64,000 bases of DNA from Paramecium pentaurelia (GCA_905183005.1 CAJJDO010000012.1:186001-250000); one strand, 5' to 3'; numbered from the stretch's first letter, positions 39,582 through 53,310 are shown. Numbers and translations are program-made. The notes: generated by a model from the sequence alone, not told the origin.

Positions 39582-40205
39582 CCTTTTAGAAATTCCAATT
39601 TTATTAATAAACTATTTTTATTTTTTATTAAAACTTATTTTTGATAAAATTCTTTATTAATTTACAAATAACAATTATATAATTTGTAAACATAAGCTTA
39701 AAATCAAGATAATTTTTATATAAAAATATATAGTAAGGTTTTAAATAAAAATGATTTTGATATTTATTATTACTATAATTATATGAATTTCATTTTTGAA
39801 TAAATGGAATGTAGTTTATAGTTTATTGAATTTTCTTTTAATTTATTCATATTCAGTTTTGAATTCTTTACATTTTTATAAATTAATTCAATTTATTATA
39901 CATAATTATATAACTTTTTATTTGTAAATACTTTTAAGATATTATAATAAAATAAATTATATTGTTAAATTTACTTAGCACTCAAATAGTTATAAGAAAA
40001 ATTTAGATTATTTAATAATTGGATTTTAGATGTTAGTTGGAGATTATTCATTTGAAATTAGAGTTAGAGTAAAAATTTAGATACTTATAATCACTCAGAA
40101 CATAAGTTTATAAAATTAATGAAAGTTTATTAATGTATATAAATTTGGTTGATTTTTACATATAAATTAATTACATGTAATATAAAATAATATATTGAAT
40201 ATTTT
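39582..40205. other. Divergent intergenic region
   Basis: 624 bases between the start codons of the RBR gene (-) and the TRAPPC11-like gene (+). AT-rich with no supported ORF. It should contain both promoters; no motif identified. Confidence 0.5.
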
Positions 40206-43107
40206 ATGGATTTAATCACTACTAACAAATCAATAATTTGCATTCTAGGAGATTATAAGGATAAATTAAAAAGTCAATTATCTAATTTTGAAGGTGGAAT
40301 GCAATAGTAAGAAATCAAAATATATTTAGATTCATTATTATGCTTGAATTGGATTATAAAAAGAAATCTCATTAAGGTGGGGGAATCTTTAAATTATCAT
40401 GGCTTCATAAATTAAAAACTGTATATTATAATATTAATATTTTAGTTTCCCTCTGTTGTTATTTGGATATATGACATTTCAGAACGTATAGATTTGAATT
40501 ATTATAGCTGAGAAATTGGATAAATTATTAGATAATTATAATATCTTAAAGTAAACCATATCATTAGCAAAATCATTTTAACCAAAAATCATTATAGTAC
40601 TTACAGGCAAAAATGTTGGAGGATTTGATTTTAATTATTTAAAGAAAGAAATTGATTTAAGAAAGGTCTTTGCAGTTGAATTTGAAAATATTGGTTAATA
40701 ATTAAAAAGGTAATCTTTAAAGCAATTAAATTTTAATTTAGAATAAAAAAGATGATTGTGGATGACTCAGGCACATTCTATCAAGAATTATTTAATAAAT
40801 ATAAGTCTGAAGCAAGTAAATTGTAAAAGTCTGAATTAAGTGATTAGAAGTTAATTATTGAAATTAAGAAAACTCTTATTAGTGAAATTGAAAATAATGC
40901 AAAAAAGGCAAATAAGCATATGTAAACATCTTATGAAATTGTGACTTAATTGGCTATAAAAAGGAAAGACTATTTAAATTTTACAGATGATAATTCTTTT
41001 TACACTTCATATGAATTAATTTAATAAGCAGAAGAATACAGAGAAGTACTATCATGTTTGAAAATTATAGATTGCTGATCAATTAAGATTCAAATTATTC
41101 AGAAATTTAGATATTTAAGATGTAATTTAACATTTTGAGGTTCATTTCAGAACTTTTAAAAATTTGATATTCCACAAATTGTTTGAAATATAAGAATATT
41201 TATGGAGAGTTAAAATCTTTGTGGCTATTATAAAATTTATTGAATCAAAATTAATGGTAACTAATTATACAATTGTGTATAACTATTTTTAAGTAATCAT
41301 ATATCAAATAGTAATAGGCAACTTTATTAAGTTATATTAAGCTGATGCAACTTAATGAAAGTTTTTAAGATTTATAAATTTAATAATTTGGTTTTTTAAT
41401 ATCAAAATAAGAACCTGAATATTTAGGAAGACCAAATTATTAAATTCGAGAAAAAGAGAATGAATAGCCTATTGATATAAAATCAGATTAAAAGCTATTT
41501 TATTTTAAACATATAATTAATTATAGAAGAAATGAAATTAATTTAGCTCCTAATGTACAATTTATTTTTGATTACTGGAAATAATATAATGATAATGGAT
41601 AGAATTAAAACAATTATGCAAATGTTTATTTTAAATATTTGTAAATTATTATTACATAAAATTTTGAATTGAAATCATAAATTGCTGATTAATTAATTTA
41701 TTATGGATTAATTGATGAATATAAAAATATCCTATAATTAGAAGCTTAATCATCTTAATTAACAAAACAAATTTAAATTTATAGTGATATATTAATATAT
41801 GAACAGGATAAAATATAAGAAATTAAGAAATTAGCATAACAATTAAATGAATAATTAGATATTGTTATTCCTGCTAATACATTTATATCTATTTCTAAAT
41901 TAGAATCTGATGAATAAAGTATTCAATTAAAAATAGATATGAATATCACATAATAAATTTTAGATATGGTTGAGACTGGAGTAATTATCAGTAAGAATAA
42001 TCAAATAGAATTTATTGCCACCAATCATACTATAGTAAAAACAGATAAAATTATAGAAAAACCAGTTAAAGTTTAATTATTTGGAAAATATTTGTAATAT
42101 AATTTTTAATTTATAGGGATAAATTATAAATTAAAATTATTGCTAAAGATGTAGAACTTTATTCGAACAAATATAAAGTAGGATTATTATCAACATATAA
42201 AAGAGATCCTCCCATTATTACTTTTAAATAAGACTTTGCGTATATCAATGAATTAAATTAAATTGAAGTAGAATTAAGTTATTAAACTGAATTGGAATTA
42301 TTGAATTTTAATTAAAGTAACAATAGTCTACTCAAGTTTAAGGAAAATAATAATAATACAATAAATAGTAGATTATTTACTTTATAAATAACGGATAGTA
42401 TTATTCATGATAGAATTATTGGATTTAAAATATAAGGTGAAGAATATTTCAAAAAGATTAAATTTATTTTCCCATTTACTTATTTTATAAAAATAAAATA
42501 ATTAAGTAGTGTTTTTTAAAATGCTCAAAATAGAAATCGTAATACTTTGAGTGTTTTTAGTAAATGTGCAGTTTAATTAGAAGTTTAAAATATTGATTTA
42601 ATAGAAACTGAATTTATTCCAACTGTTGATCTTGATTTTTATAATAAAAATAAATTGAATGTTATATTTATGACAAGGGATTAAGCTACTTATACTAATT
42701 TTGGTTAATATAGAATTAAATATTCAAGAAATTAAATGAATTATGAAGCTATAGTTGAAGTTACCAATGTTAATGTTATATCTTATTTGCAAAATGTGGA
42801 GATAATATCTCCTCCTACATCTAATGCATAATAGACTTTTGAGATTGTTATAAAATTAAAAACTAGAGAACCATAAAATTATTTCATTCAATTAAAGGAT
42901 TAAGATAAAAAACAATTCTTTATTATGGGCAAGATTAAATAGATGAAATTTATAGAAGATGAAGCAAGTTTTTCTTATTTATTATTCCCAATTGAATTTG
43001 GAAAATGTAATCTACCTGGAATATTAATTGAAATTAGATAGCCCAATAATCCTAACCAGTTAGTTTTCGATTCATCAGGAATGAAATCCATTTTAATATT
43101 ACCTTGA
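40206..43107 (+). CDS. Probable TRAPPC11 (Foie gras) subunit of TRAPP III
   Basis: Seven introns (40307-40329, 40421-40445, 40486-40507, 40710-40741, 41046-41070, 41293-41317, 42094-42116) give exactly 909 codons including the stop. An N-terminal Rossmann-like part has 'IFKLSWLHKLKTFPSVVIW' and 'KIIIVLTGKNVGGF', resembling TRAPPC11 'GWMNKHL...PALVVVFYEL'. A middle helical part includes 'DVIQHFEVHFRTFKNL', followed by 'FEIQEYLWRVKIF', resembling the Foie gras pattern AIAQFRKHI...FEH..WMSKQFQ. The C-terminal half is beta-rich, as in TRAPPC11/gryzun proteins. TRAPP III acts in ER-Golgi and autophagic traffic. The match is by pattern only, so the name is tentative; gene structure is firmer than identity. 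Confidence 0.6.
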
Positions 43108-43209
43108 AATTATAAGAAATATATTAATTCAGATTATTATTAGTCTACGTTTATTAGTTGGTTTAATAAATGAAGAATTTTCGTTTTTTTAAGTTATATA
43201 TTATAATTT

Positions 43210-43418
43210 ATGGGTTGTGTAAACACTAAGAGCAGAAGCTAATAGAGTAGTAGATCATCATTCGATAGTGAACCTAAAAACGTAAAATATTTGCCATTCT
43301 CAAATTAATATAAAAATGGAATACCTTAATTATAGAATGTAAAATTCATATTAATATGTAGATTTCAGTTAGCACTATCCTATAAAGAAGAAAAAAACAT
43401 GGCAATTATTCTGTATGA
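43210..43418 (+). CDS. Small MGC-start protein, 61 residues (family A member 1)
   Basis: ATG 43210, intron 43339-43361 (23 nt, GTA...TAG), TGA 43416-43418. It begins 'MGCVNTKSRSQQSSRSS': glycine 2 for N-myristoylation, cysteine 3 for palmitoylation, then a basic, serine-rich segment, so probably membrane-anchored. After splicing it contains 'QNISVSTILQRRKK', nearly the same as 'QNISNSTILKRRRIK' in the minus-strand gene at 49716-49959, with the intron at the identical place (after QN). If the intron were retained the frame would run 102 codons to 43516-43518; the conserved core argues for splicing. Function unknown. Confidence 0.65.
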
Positions 43419-43879
43419 AGAAGAGAGATATATTATTAATTATATGTTTTATCTGATTATACTAGTAAAATATGTAAATATTTACAAAAAATTCTTCCTT
43501 AAATTATTAACTTAATGATATCTATACAATTAAACTTTTAGACATTACAGGAATATATAATATTAATAACAATATTATTAGGTTTCTCAAATTCTTTAAT
43601 TAATATATTTTAAAGGTTGAGAAAAATAATCAATTTTTCTTATTTGTATTATAATTCATTAATAATAAATGTTATTGTTTAATAAAGATGTAAATACTTA
43701 AATATCAAACTTTTATAGTTTTTTTTATAAAAAAAAGCCAAGAACTGATTGTATTACATAGACTTAAGGGTATTTAAAGTAATAAACCTTGTTTGTTTGG
43801 TTCCTTGTTTATAAATTGATATTAATTTTATTATTAAGTTTATAACTAATTTAGCTTTAATAATTTAATCTTTTGGCTT
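43419..43879. other. Intergenic / possible 5' exons of the TmcB-like gene
   Basis: 461 bases. It includes an ATG near 43687 opening a hydrophobic stretch, and an open segment in another frame rich in L, I and F just before 43880, both reminiscent of the membrane N-termini of TmcB-like proteins. I could not join these to the downstream frame with an intron of normal size, so I leave them unannotated. Confidence 0.35.
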
Positions 43880-46800
43880 ATGATGGAATTAACTTAAAGG
43901 TTTATAGAGCATTATTTGGATTTAATGACCTCATCTCCTAAAATTCAGTTAGGAGAATCACTATTTTAAAGCGCCATTTTTTTATAATTTATTTTGAGAC
44001 TCCATTTTATTTTTCCTTAAGATGGATGGAATGTTTGGAAATATGGAGATTATAAATTACATGTTCCTTATGTCATATTGTCATTTTTATATCAAGAGAT
44101 ATCAGATATACTTAAAATACTTCTAATATTATTTAATGTTATAATCTTCATTTTCAGCTTTTTTAAAGTTTAATTCGTTTTCTATTATAATAACCTTTTA
44201 TGGAATGTATTTTATATACCTTAAGTAGCGATGCTTTCAAGTTCATCAGAAAATATTGGAATATCAATTTTTGGAATCATGCTGCTTTTTTTTATTCTAG
44301 TTTTTAATCTATATTTTAATCGTTCCACTAAATTTATTCATAGTAATCCTTTTATAAGGAAATTTACTTAATTAACAATAATTAGTGCAGCTTTAGACAC
44401 AATTTGTTATATTGATTTTGAATTTCATATTTTGTAAATGATTTTACTACACATTTAAGGAATTATCTTATGCTTAGATATAATTATTTTTAAACCCTAT
44501 AGATTCTAGTTTAATAAAATAGTATTTCAGTATAACTTTTTATTTTACACTTTGGTTGTTATTCATACTTTATTGTTATTTGATAAATCAGAGGAAAATA
44601 TGTTTTATTTTTCAATACTACTTGGTACATTAGCATATGCACTTTCATTTTAATTATATGATAGATATGCAGATATGGATTCATAAAATTAATATATAAT
44701 ATTAGTTTAATGTTAAGAATTTTATTAATCTTAAGATATATAATAATATTTAAAATTAAGATAGCATTAAAATAAGTATTTAGCATAACATTAAGATTAA
44801 AATAAAAATGAAATATTAATTTGTTATCTAGAAAATAACATTTCAATTAATAAAAAGTAGAAAATTGATTATGAAATCTTAGAATTAGCCTTAATCCATT
44901 TTTTATGTGTTCATAAAGCTCCTTTAACTGCATTATGCAGATTAAAATAGTATTATAATATTCCACATGATCATTCTTTGTTTTTTAGAATAACATTTCC
45001 AAGTTAACATAAATAATTATGGAATTCAGTTACAAAAGTTTAAGATGGAATTAATAAACTTTTAAAGGCAGGATAATATTAGGATGATCGTATTTTATCT
45101 ACTAAAGATATATATGAAGCAGTTAAAATAAGAGAAATATCTATTCCTTTGATTTTAAGTACTATTGATCATAAAATAAATTATTGGAAATAATTAATAT
45201 CATTGATAGCAAACATAAAGAAACTTTTTTAAACAACATGTTAATTAAGTTAAAAATTATTAGAATGTCAATAAGTATTATAAAAACTATTTAATTGTAC
45301 AAATATAGAATAGATTGAAGAGCCTAGAACAATTTTAGAAGTTTTAGTTCTTATAATTTATTATTCAATAATTATAAATGATCATGAATAAGCAATTAAG
45401 ATGTAAAAGATAATGAATGATATTTTGAGATCTGAAAGTTTGATTGAAGGAAAATTACTTAATGGTAACATAATGGAAAATAAAATTTGTTTATTATATA
45501 CTAGTATTGTTAAATCATAAGGATCAATAATAAAATTAAATGCTTAATAAATAGCATAATTTTGGGGATATGAAAATGAAATGGATTTTAGAGATATTAA
45601 ACATATAAATTAATTAATGCCAGATTTTTTAGCATCAGTTCATGATTAATATTTAGAGAGATTTAAGAAATTAGGTCATAGTATATTATTTGGTAAAAGT
45701 AGAACAGTATTTTTAAAAGGAAAAAACAATTTCTATATTCCAGCTGATATTACTATTGATAATTTTTTTATTAGTTATGATGATTATGTTATAACAGCTG
45801 CATTTTCAAAAACAAAAGAAAAGTGTTTATTTATGCTTTTTGATCACAAAGGTAGAATATTAGGAGTAAATAATTTAATGTTCAAATTATTTTAATCAAT
45901 AGATAAAACAATTACTCAAGAAAATTTGGCTTCTGGATATGTATTTTAATTAATTCCAAAAATATTTAATATAATTAATGCTTATCGAAACTCTGAAGAA
46001 GAACTTAATTAAGATGATAAGATAATATTAAAAATTGGAAATCCTATAAAATAATAATTTTCAAGATTGATGTAAAGTTCAAAAGGAAAAAATAAACATT
46101 AATTATTTTATGCAGGTTTATGGACAACATTTGATACTCCTGAAAATTATCAAAAAAACTAAAATTAAAAATCTATGTTAAATCTAAATTTACTTGATTC
46201 TCAAAAACCTAATTGTGATTTATTTGATGAAACTTATTAATAAAGAATGTAATAATTTATTGATCATAATATTCAAACAACAAATTTCTAAATTAAATGT
46301 TATTTAGAATATCTAATACTTGGTTATTAAAAATCTATTCCTTTATTTACTTTAGAAATAAATGATATTATTTCTGCTCATGATACTGAAAATGGAGAGA
46401 CATTCTCATAAAATAGTTTATAAAATGTTGAATTATCTGATCTTAATAAATCAAGTCATTTAATGTTAAGTTCAATTTAAGATGAAAGTTTTTCAAAAGT
46501 AAAAATGGAAGAAAATGAAAAATTATAATAACATCCAGAAATATCATTAATGAGAGGGAAATATGATTAATCATTTTTTGATCAATTATAAGAATCTTCA
46601 AGATAAATATTGGCTCCTTTTTCATAAAGAGCTAATTTTAATTTAATTAAACATAAAAGTATGAATGATGATTCTAAATACTTAGAAGATGAATTTAAGA
46701 TTATTAAATTATAATAAGAATTAGGATATGATAATTAAAACTATTTATAATAATATTCTAAAAATAAAACAGTACTAGATAAATTACAAGATTAATAGTC

Positions 46801-48742
46801 ATCTAATAATAATAATGATTAATAAATAGATTAAAGAAATGAAATGCATGCTATAAATTCTGGTGGATCTATTGCAAGAAGATCAAGAAATCATCATTAT
46901 GAATTATTAAAAATGAAATCAAGATCTTAAACTAGACCTATTTAATTAAGTTTTATCATTTTCTTAGATGTTTGTATTATTTTAAGTATAATCTTATTTA
47001 ATATACTGAATATCATATTTATAAGTGAATAAAGAGATAATGGAAATAAATAACTTCTTGAGATATAAGCACCATATGTCTTTAATGGTATTTATTGTGA
47101 ATTAACATCTCATGATATTCTCTATAAATTATCTAAAGTTGAAGGAATTCAAATAAGTTAAAATCTATTAAGTAACATTTAATCAAGATTTAAAAATCTT
47201 AATTACTTATAAAACATGTCTCTACATTAAACTGCTTTTCATTAAATTGAATAAGATTTTTTAAAATCAAATATTACATTATATTATATTGATTAAGCAG
47301 ATGAATTTAATTCTTCTTATACTTTTTACTATTCCAAATTGACTATTTATTTTAGACTACTAATTAAATACTATTAAGATTATAATTATACTAATTTTAA
47401 TGATTACTTTTTTTAATAATCTCTATTTGAAGTATTAAATTTAGAAAATAGTACATAATTATTTAGATTATTAATTAGATCTTTAATAGATAAATTCTAT
47501 ATTGAATTAGACTTAAATGATGAATTAATTTTAAATTTATTTGTCATCTAAACTATTCTATAATTTTGTATGTTTTTCTTATAGTTTTGGTTCTTTTTTG
47601 ATTTATTAAAATTACATATCAAGATTATGAATCTTAATTGTAGATTATATGAAAAAGATGTTTATGTGACAATTTAGAAATTATAAAGTGTGAGAGAAAT
47701 TTTAAATGATAAATATTCAATCAATTGGAAGAAGGCTGATTATGTACACATCATTTATCAACCTCTTAATAAACAATAATAAATTAATTCTACAAATACT
47801 AAATAAAATAAGACAACTCTACTTTCATCAAGAATCTAATAGTCCACATTTAATATGTGTTCAATATCAGCATTCTTATTTGCTCTACTCTTAATTATTT
47901 TAATTGTTAATATTGGAGGCTTCCTATTTAATTCCTAAAAATAAAAACAACTCAAACCATCATATCAACTTGGTGCTGAATTTCTTCATTTCACTATACA
48001 AGTTGATTCTATTGTAAGTAATGCAATCAGAATTAAGAGTTAAAATATACTATTAAGTCAAAATTCATTAACAGAATCAATATCACCTAAAGTATTATAA
48101 TCATCTGCTAATTATTTCAAATAAGATCGTTATCAAAATTTAACCTACTTTTATAATCAAGTAGATTCTTTTAAACGTAGCTAAATTCAAATTATATAAG
48201 ACTTAATCAAAAATCCAAATATTGATTCAAAAAATGCTGATATTTTAAATTAACTATTTTTTTAAGATATTTGTTAACTCTTTTGCCCTATCTCTCCAGA
48301 TATCAAAGATAATTGCACATATCTATATAATAAAGGAATAATAGGAATCTATACAAAAATTATTAATTTCTTAATGGGATCTTATTACTATGAATTGGAA
48401 AATAAAATGCTTGATACAGATTTTTAAAATACATTATCTTTGCTTAACTCAGCTGATTTCAATTAAATGTTTGGAAGACATTTTACAAATGCTAAATTGG
48501 CTTTCGATTAATTTGCTCAAGAGAATTTAAAATTAGCATTTGGATAAATTGAAAGTAATTTTAATGAAGCTCTTGTTTATTTTATGATAACAGGATATTT
48601 TACATTGTTAGCAGTTGGATTAGCATTAGTCTATTTTAGTAAAGTACAACAAAAATAAATAAATTTGATCAGATTATCCTTAACAATTATTCCAGTTGAA
48701 TTAATTGATTAATAAGCTATTAATATTCTTCGTTAATTATGA
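43880..48742 (+). CDS. TmcB-like multi-pass membrane protein with PAS domain
   Basis: Open frame of 1620 codons plus TGA (48740-48742), with no intron required. N-terminal 300 residues hold several hydrophobic segments (for example 'ILKILLILFNVIIFIFSFF', 'IFGIMLLFFILVFNLYF'). A long helical soluble region follows, with repeat-like 'HEQAIKMQKIMNDIL'. A PAS signature comes next: 'IIKLNAQQIAQFWGYENEM' then 'HINQLMPDFLASVHDQYL', then 'GILGVNN'-like text ('HKGRILGVNNLMF'). The C-terminal third has at least three more membrane segments around a large, Q/N-rich, probably extracellular loop. This order is that of the ciliate-expanded family annotated after Dictyostelium Tiny macrocysts B; no cyclase domain is present. 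The 5' end may lie upstream. Confidence 0.75.
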
Positions 48743-49715
48743 AAATTAAATTATATAATTATATAAAATTTAATATATAATAATTGTTCTTTTATTTATG
48801 GATTTTTCCTAAATCAGATTTAAATATGTAATACATTAATTTTTTAATTGTAAACCTTAAGAATAAGTATAATAATGAACCCTAATCCTTGAGAAAGTTC
48901 ATATAAAAATTTATCATATAATTCAAATAAGAAATAATACTTTTTTTATTTCATTTCATTATAGAAATTATATAATTAAATTATCAATATTATTTTTGTC
49001 ATATAAAATTTGATTAATTCTTTAGAAATGTCAATATATATAAATTTGATTAAACATATCTAAATTCTAAATATAATGGAGAAAAAGGACATTCAATCAA
49101 ATATTATAAATAATAGATAGGTAAATTAGAAAGTGCCTATGTAATTTATCTCTTTAAGCATAAAAACAAAGTTATCATCTGTTTTATTAATCTATTACAA
49201 CTTACAAATATATTATATAATATAATTTTAATTATTAAATAATTTATTAAAAAGATTTAAATGGTCATATCCCATTGAAGTAAACTAGTAAAAGAGGTTA
49301 ATTTAAATTTTTATATATATATAAATTTATATTGAGTGAATAAGTAGAAGTATATAATATAAAATAGGAAAGATGTACTAATAACCTAAGAAATTATTAT
49401 GTGAATATTTAATATTAAACTTATTATGATGTAATATAGTTTTAATTTGTGTAAAAAAGCCTAGAAGTATTTCTCATAATCTAATAATTAAGAATCATTT
49501 GTATTCTCTTGACAATTTTAGCCTAATAGCAATATTTTGATCACAAATTAGGATTTATTTTACATTACTAAAAATGAGGGCTTTTGATAAATAAACAAAC
49601 CATAATTGTTAATAAACACATATTTATGATAAGAGTATTGGCAGATAAACTACATCATCTTTTGAAGGCAATTGTTATTTTGATAAAATAATCAAGAAAA
49701 AAAAAACAATAACTT
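48743..49715. other. Long intergenic region (973 bases)
   Basis: The largest non-coding stretch of the window, between the end of the PAS membrane protein and the minus-strand MGC gene. Strongly AT-rich. One 87-codon ORF (49076-49339) begins plausibly but degenerates into AT-coded residues. No RNA gene recognised. Confidence 0.45.
49076..49339 (+). CDS. Doubtful 87-residue ORF
   Basis: ATG 49076 to TGA 49337-49339. The first 25 residues ('MEKKDIQSNIINNRQ...') look like a normal protein start, but the remainder is I, Y, L, Q and F-rich, as random AT-rich sequence would give. It could be a short gene whose true 3' end lies behind an unseen intron, or chance. Low confidence. Confidence 0.2.
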
Positions 49716-49959
49716 TCATTTAGTTTCTGAGTATTCGAGATCCTTTATTTCCATTTTTATTCTTCTTCTTTTTAATATTGTACTATTAGATATCTATATT
49801 TTTTGAAAATATACTTACATTCTACAATTTTTGATTAGGTCTATAGATTTTATACATTTTTGTTTCAACGAGAAGAAATAGTTGATTTGAAGTAGATTGT
49901 GTTGATTTGGTTGTCTTCTAAGGAGATTAATCTTTTTTACTGCTACATGTGCATCCCAT
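49716..49959 (-). CDS. Small MGC-start protein, 72 residues (family A member 2)
   Basis: ATG 49957-49959, intron 49794-49818 (25 nt, GTAAG...TAG), TGA 49716-49718. Begins 'MGCTCSSKKDQSPQKTTKS': myristoylatable glycine, two nearby cysteines and a Lys/Ser/Thr-rich tail, an Src-like dual-lipidation context. The second exon starts inside 'QNISNSTILKRRRIK', which matches the core of the 61-residue protein at 43210-43418; the intron falls between N and I in both. It lies divergent to CLPTM1, with 173 bases between the start codons. Probably a membrane-tethered small adaptor; no known family. Confidence 0.7.
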
Positions 49960-50132
49960 TAAATTTTTAATAAGAAAATATCTTAACAAAGAATTAGAAA
50001 TTTTAATTGAAAATTTATAATCAAAAATTTCAGATATTGAACATTTCTAAAATACATATTATTCTCAAACTATTCTCTTAATGAAGTATAAATTATTATT
50101 AATAATTAATCTAAATTCATTACCATTTTTTA

Positions 50133-51806
50133 ATGAATAATCAAATACAAGGGAATAACAATTAAGCACAATAAGGAAATCAGGGTTAGCAATAAGGAGG
50201 ATTTGGATTCTTTAAAATAATTCTAACCTTTATAGGAATTAATTATATGATGTCATTATTTCAATCAAATTCTCGTGTAGACACTTATTTCAACATCTTA
50301 AATTCAAATAGTCTATTTAATTTAACAATTACAAACAACGTAACTGATTGGACATTAAGTGAATTAGATTTAATTTATAGTAAAGACACCATGATTGTAA
50401 AGAACATTACTTTAACTGGAGAAGAAGTATAAATATATATTATATAAGCTACTTTAAAATCCATATTTTAAAATATCATTAGGAAACAGCAATTTTAATA
50501 TATAATCTAGTTTTTCATTAACAAAACTTATGAAAGTGTAATAGAATGAAAAAAAGAATTTGTTATTTGATAAACATGATGAATATATGATTAAGAAAGC
50601 AGATGAAAATTAAACAAATTCAAAATATGAATGGCATGTTAAAAATAAATAGTATTTATTATTTGTGCATGATTCAAATTCTTATCCAAAAAATTAAATT
50701 CCACCATAAATTAAATGTATAATTTAATTGATTTATAAATTTAGATCGATTCTAAAGAACAGAAGAAGGTTTTATTTACACTCCAAATCTAGATGTAGAT
50801 AACTATTTTTTAAGAAAGAAAGATCATATATTAATATAAACAAATGAGACATATGAAATTCCAATAGAGTTTAGTTGTTATTATTCTTGGAAATATTATA
50901 TGATAGATTCTTTAAAGAATGCAGGAAAATTTTATGAAAATTTGGGAATGGATATATATGATGAAATAGCTGAAGATAATACTAAAGAGATGCTTTTTGA
51001 AACTAATTTTTATTTAGTTGCAGTAACTATGATAGTTAGTTTATTACATACAATATTTTCAACATTAGCAATCAAGAATGACTTTTAATATTGGAAGAAT
51101 CTGAATTCATAAGAGGGAATATCAATAAGAGCTTTATATACAAATTTTGTTTTCGATATCATAATTACTTTATATTTACTAGACAATGAAACTTCATATC
51201 TAATTATAGTTTAATAATTTGTTGAATTAGGATTGATGGTATGGAAAATTACAAAAACTACCAAATTCAAAATAATCAATGTGTTTCCATATGTACAATT
51301 TTTGCATTAAAAATCATATGAATCTAAAACTTAATAATATGATTAAAAAGCTGCTAATTTTTTGTATAAGTTATCAATACCATTATTTGGTGGTTATCTT
51401 ATTTATGCTCTTATTTATTAAGAACACAAAGGAATTTACTCTTTTATTATAGAAAGTTTAGTAGAATTCATTTATTTATTTGGTTTTATAAATATGACTC
51501 CATAACTCTTTATAAATTACAAATTAAAATCAGTAGCTCATTTGCCTTGGAGAACAATGATATACAAATTTTTGAATACTATAATTGATGATTTATTTGC
51601 ATTTATAATAACAATGCCATGGTTAAAGAGATTAAGTTGTTTTAGAGATGATATAATATTTTTAATATATATATATCAAAGAAGAATCTACAAAGTAGAT
51701 CCTAATAGATTAGTAATTATTATTATTAGATATTTAGGATGCTGGATATTCATAAGATATAGATGCAAAATAAGAAGTAACAGATGGTAAAGAAAAGAAA
51801 GATTGA
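50133..51806 (+). CDS. CLPTM1: CLPTM1 family multi-pass membrane protein
   Basis: Introns 50427-50448, 50717-50744 and 51713-51737 give 532 residues. An N-terminal Q/G/N-rich cytosolic tail, one membrane segment and a luminal domain ('NQIPPQIKYRF', 'LDNETSYL') are followed by a highly conserved multi-pass C-terminus: 'SVAHLPWRTMIYKFLNT', 'IIDDLFAFIITMP', 'CFRDDIIFLIYIYQRRIYKV'. These match human CLPTM1 and CLPTM1L closely. CLPTM1 retains GABA-A receptors in the ER; CLPTM1L is reported to scramble GlcN-PI for GPI-anchor synthesis, which would fit a ciliate with abundant GPI-anchored surface antigens. The last exon is short and charged ('DAGYSQDIDAKQE'). Which of the two roles applies cannot be told from sequence. 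Confidence 0.93.
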
Positions 51807-51982
51807 TTTTTTAATATTTATTGTACATTCATTTTTAAAGAACCTCTCATCATTTTTCTTAAATAAATTTATAAAATAAGATTTATTGTGGTTTTATTTT
51901 TTAAAGTAAGAATTTTTGTATTGTTTTTTTGCTTTAGAGTTTTAAAATAAGTAAAACAATTAATTTTATTTTTAACAATCAA

Positions 51983-53283
51983 ATGTCTAGCTACCCATAA
52001 GTAGGGTTGTTTGATAACCAATTAACTAATTTAGATTCTCTTTCTAATGATGTACATCTTATATAGTAAACACTCCATGGATGGACCTCAATTTTCAGTC
52101 AACTTATGGAGATTAGTATTGAAACACATAAACAAAATCAGTCCAATGTAATGTAAAATTATTTAAATACAGACTGCATTACTTTAACATTTGATGGCTA
52201 AAATGCATCGTAGATCCAAACATTCTTAACCTAAGGACTAGATTAAGCTATCCCCCATTAGACCCATCAAGACTGAACCAGATGATATCTTAAAACTTGA
52301 GAATTTTTCTAAGATCTTTAATAATCCTAAGAAGGTATATCAAACTGGGAAGTATAAAGATTTCGATCATGTAGTTGTAAGGGACACCATTCGATTCAGC
52401 TTATGAAAGCTTAAATAAGGAACTAGAAGAACCAACAAGAGATGAGTAATATCTTTCTGTTCCTAAGTCTATACAATTACCTACTGAATAAAATAAGAAA
52501 AAAAAGAGTAAATAAATAGATCTTCATCCTCAGAGTACTAAAAATTAATATGAAAACAAACAATTTGCTTTTAATAAACCCACTCATTTATAAGATGTTA
52601 AATCTAATAAAGAAAATAATTTAAATTAATTGTCTATTAATAGACCAGAATCTAAACGCAATTTAGATTGTCCTCAATTATCAACTGTACTTGAAGAAAA
52701 ATAATCTGCATTGATAACTCCAAATGAAAATAATTTTAAATGTAAGATTTAAAAAAAATACTTATTAGATTCAATTGCATAATCATATAGATAATACGAT
52801 TAATGTAGCACTTCAAAGGCTTCATAAAATAGTTAAAGACCACCCAATTATTTATAATAATAATAGTTATAATCAGAAAATAATAGATCTTCATCAAAAT
52901 CTTGTTATGGAGCTAATAGTAATCTCTAACAATAGGTACTTACAAATAACATCAATATTATGAATTCACCATAGAATTTTTAATTGATACAATAATAAAC
53001 AACTTAAAATCAATCTTAAAATAATTTGATTAGTTCAAGCACAAAAAATGTTAAATAACAAAATTCATAGAATAATAATGTTTCTAATAAATAGCCAATT
53101 GAAATAGTTAATTAAGTAATAATTTTTAAATATATTAAGATTCCAAGTTAAAGAGCCAAAAGTTATAGTGAATAAAATGGTAAAAAATAGTTAAGCAAAC
53201 GTTGTTTAGATATTGATTTATTAGATAAATAATATGAGACTAGTTAGGAGTTAATTTGGAAGGTTTAGAAAAACAAGAAATGA
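51983..53283 (+). CDS. Unidentified Q/N/S-rich protein with KMHRRSK motif (408 residues)
   Basis: Introns 52148-52172, 52335-52359 and 53116-53139 join three frames into 409 codons including the stop. The first 75 residues form a helical N-terminus ('LIQQTLHGWTSIFSQLMEI') ending in 'LMAKMHRRSKHSQPKDQ'; the rest is low-complexity, rich in S, N, Q and K, and likely disordered. The KMHR-R/K-SK motif after an N-terminal helix is also present in the minus-strand gene at 57753-58445. The third intron (24 nt) and a possible 27-nt intron near 52744-52770 are multiples of three, so their status is not fixed by frame. Function unknown. Confidence 0.65.
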
Positions 53284-53310
53284 AATATTATATTATATAT
53301 ATTTTAATTT

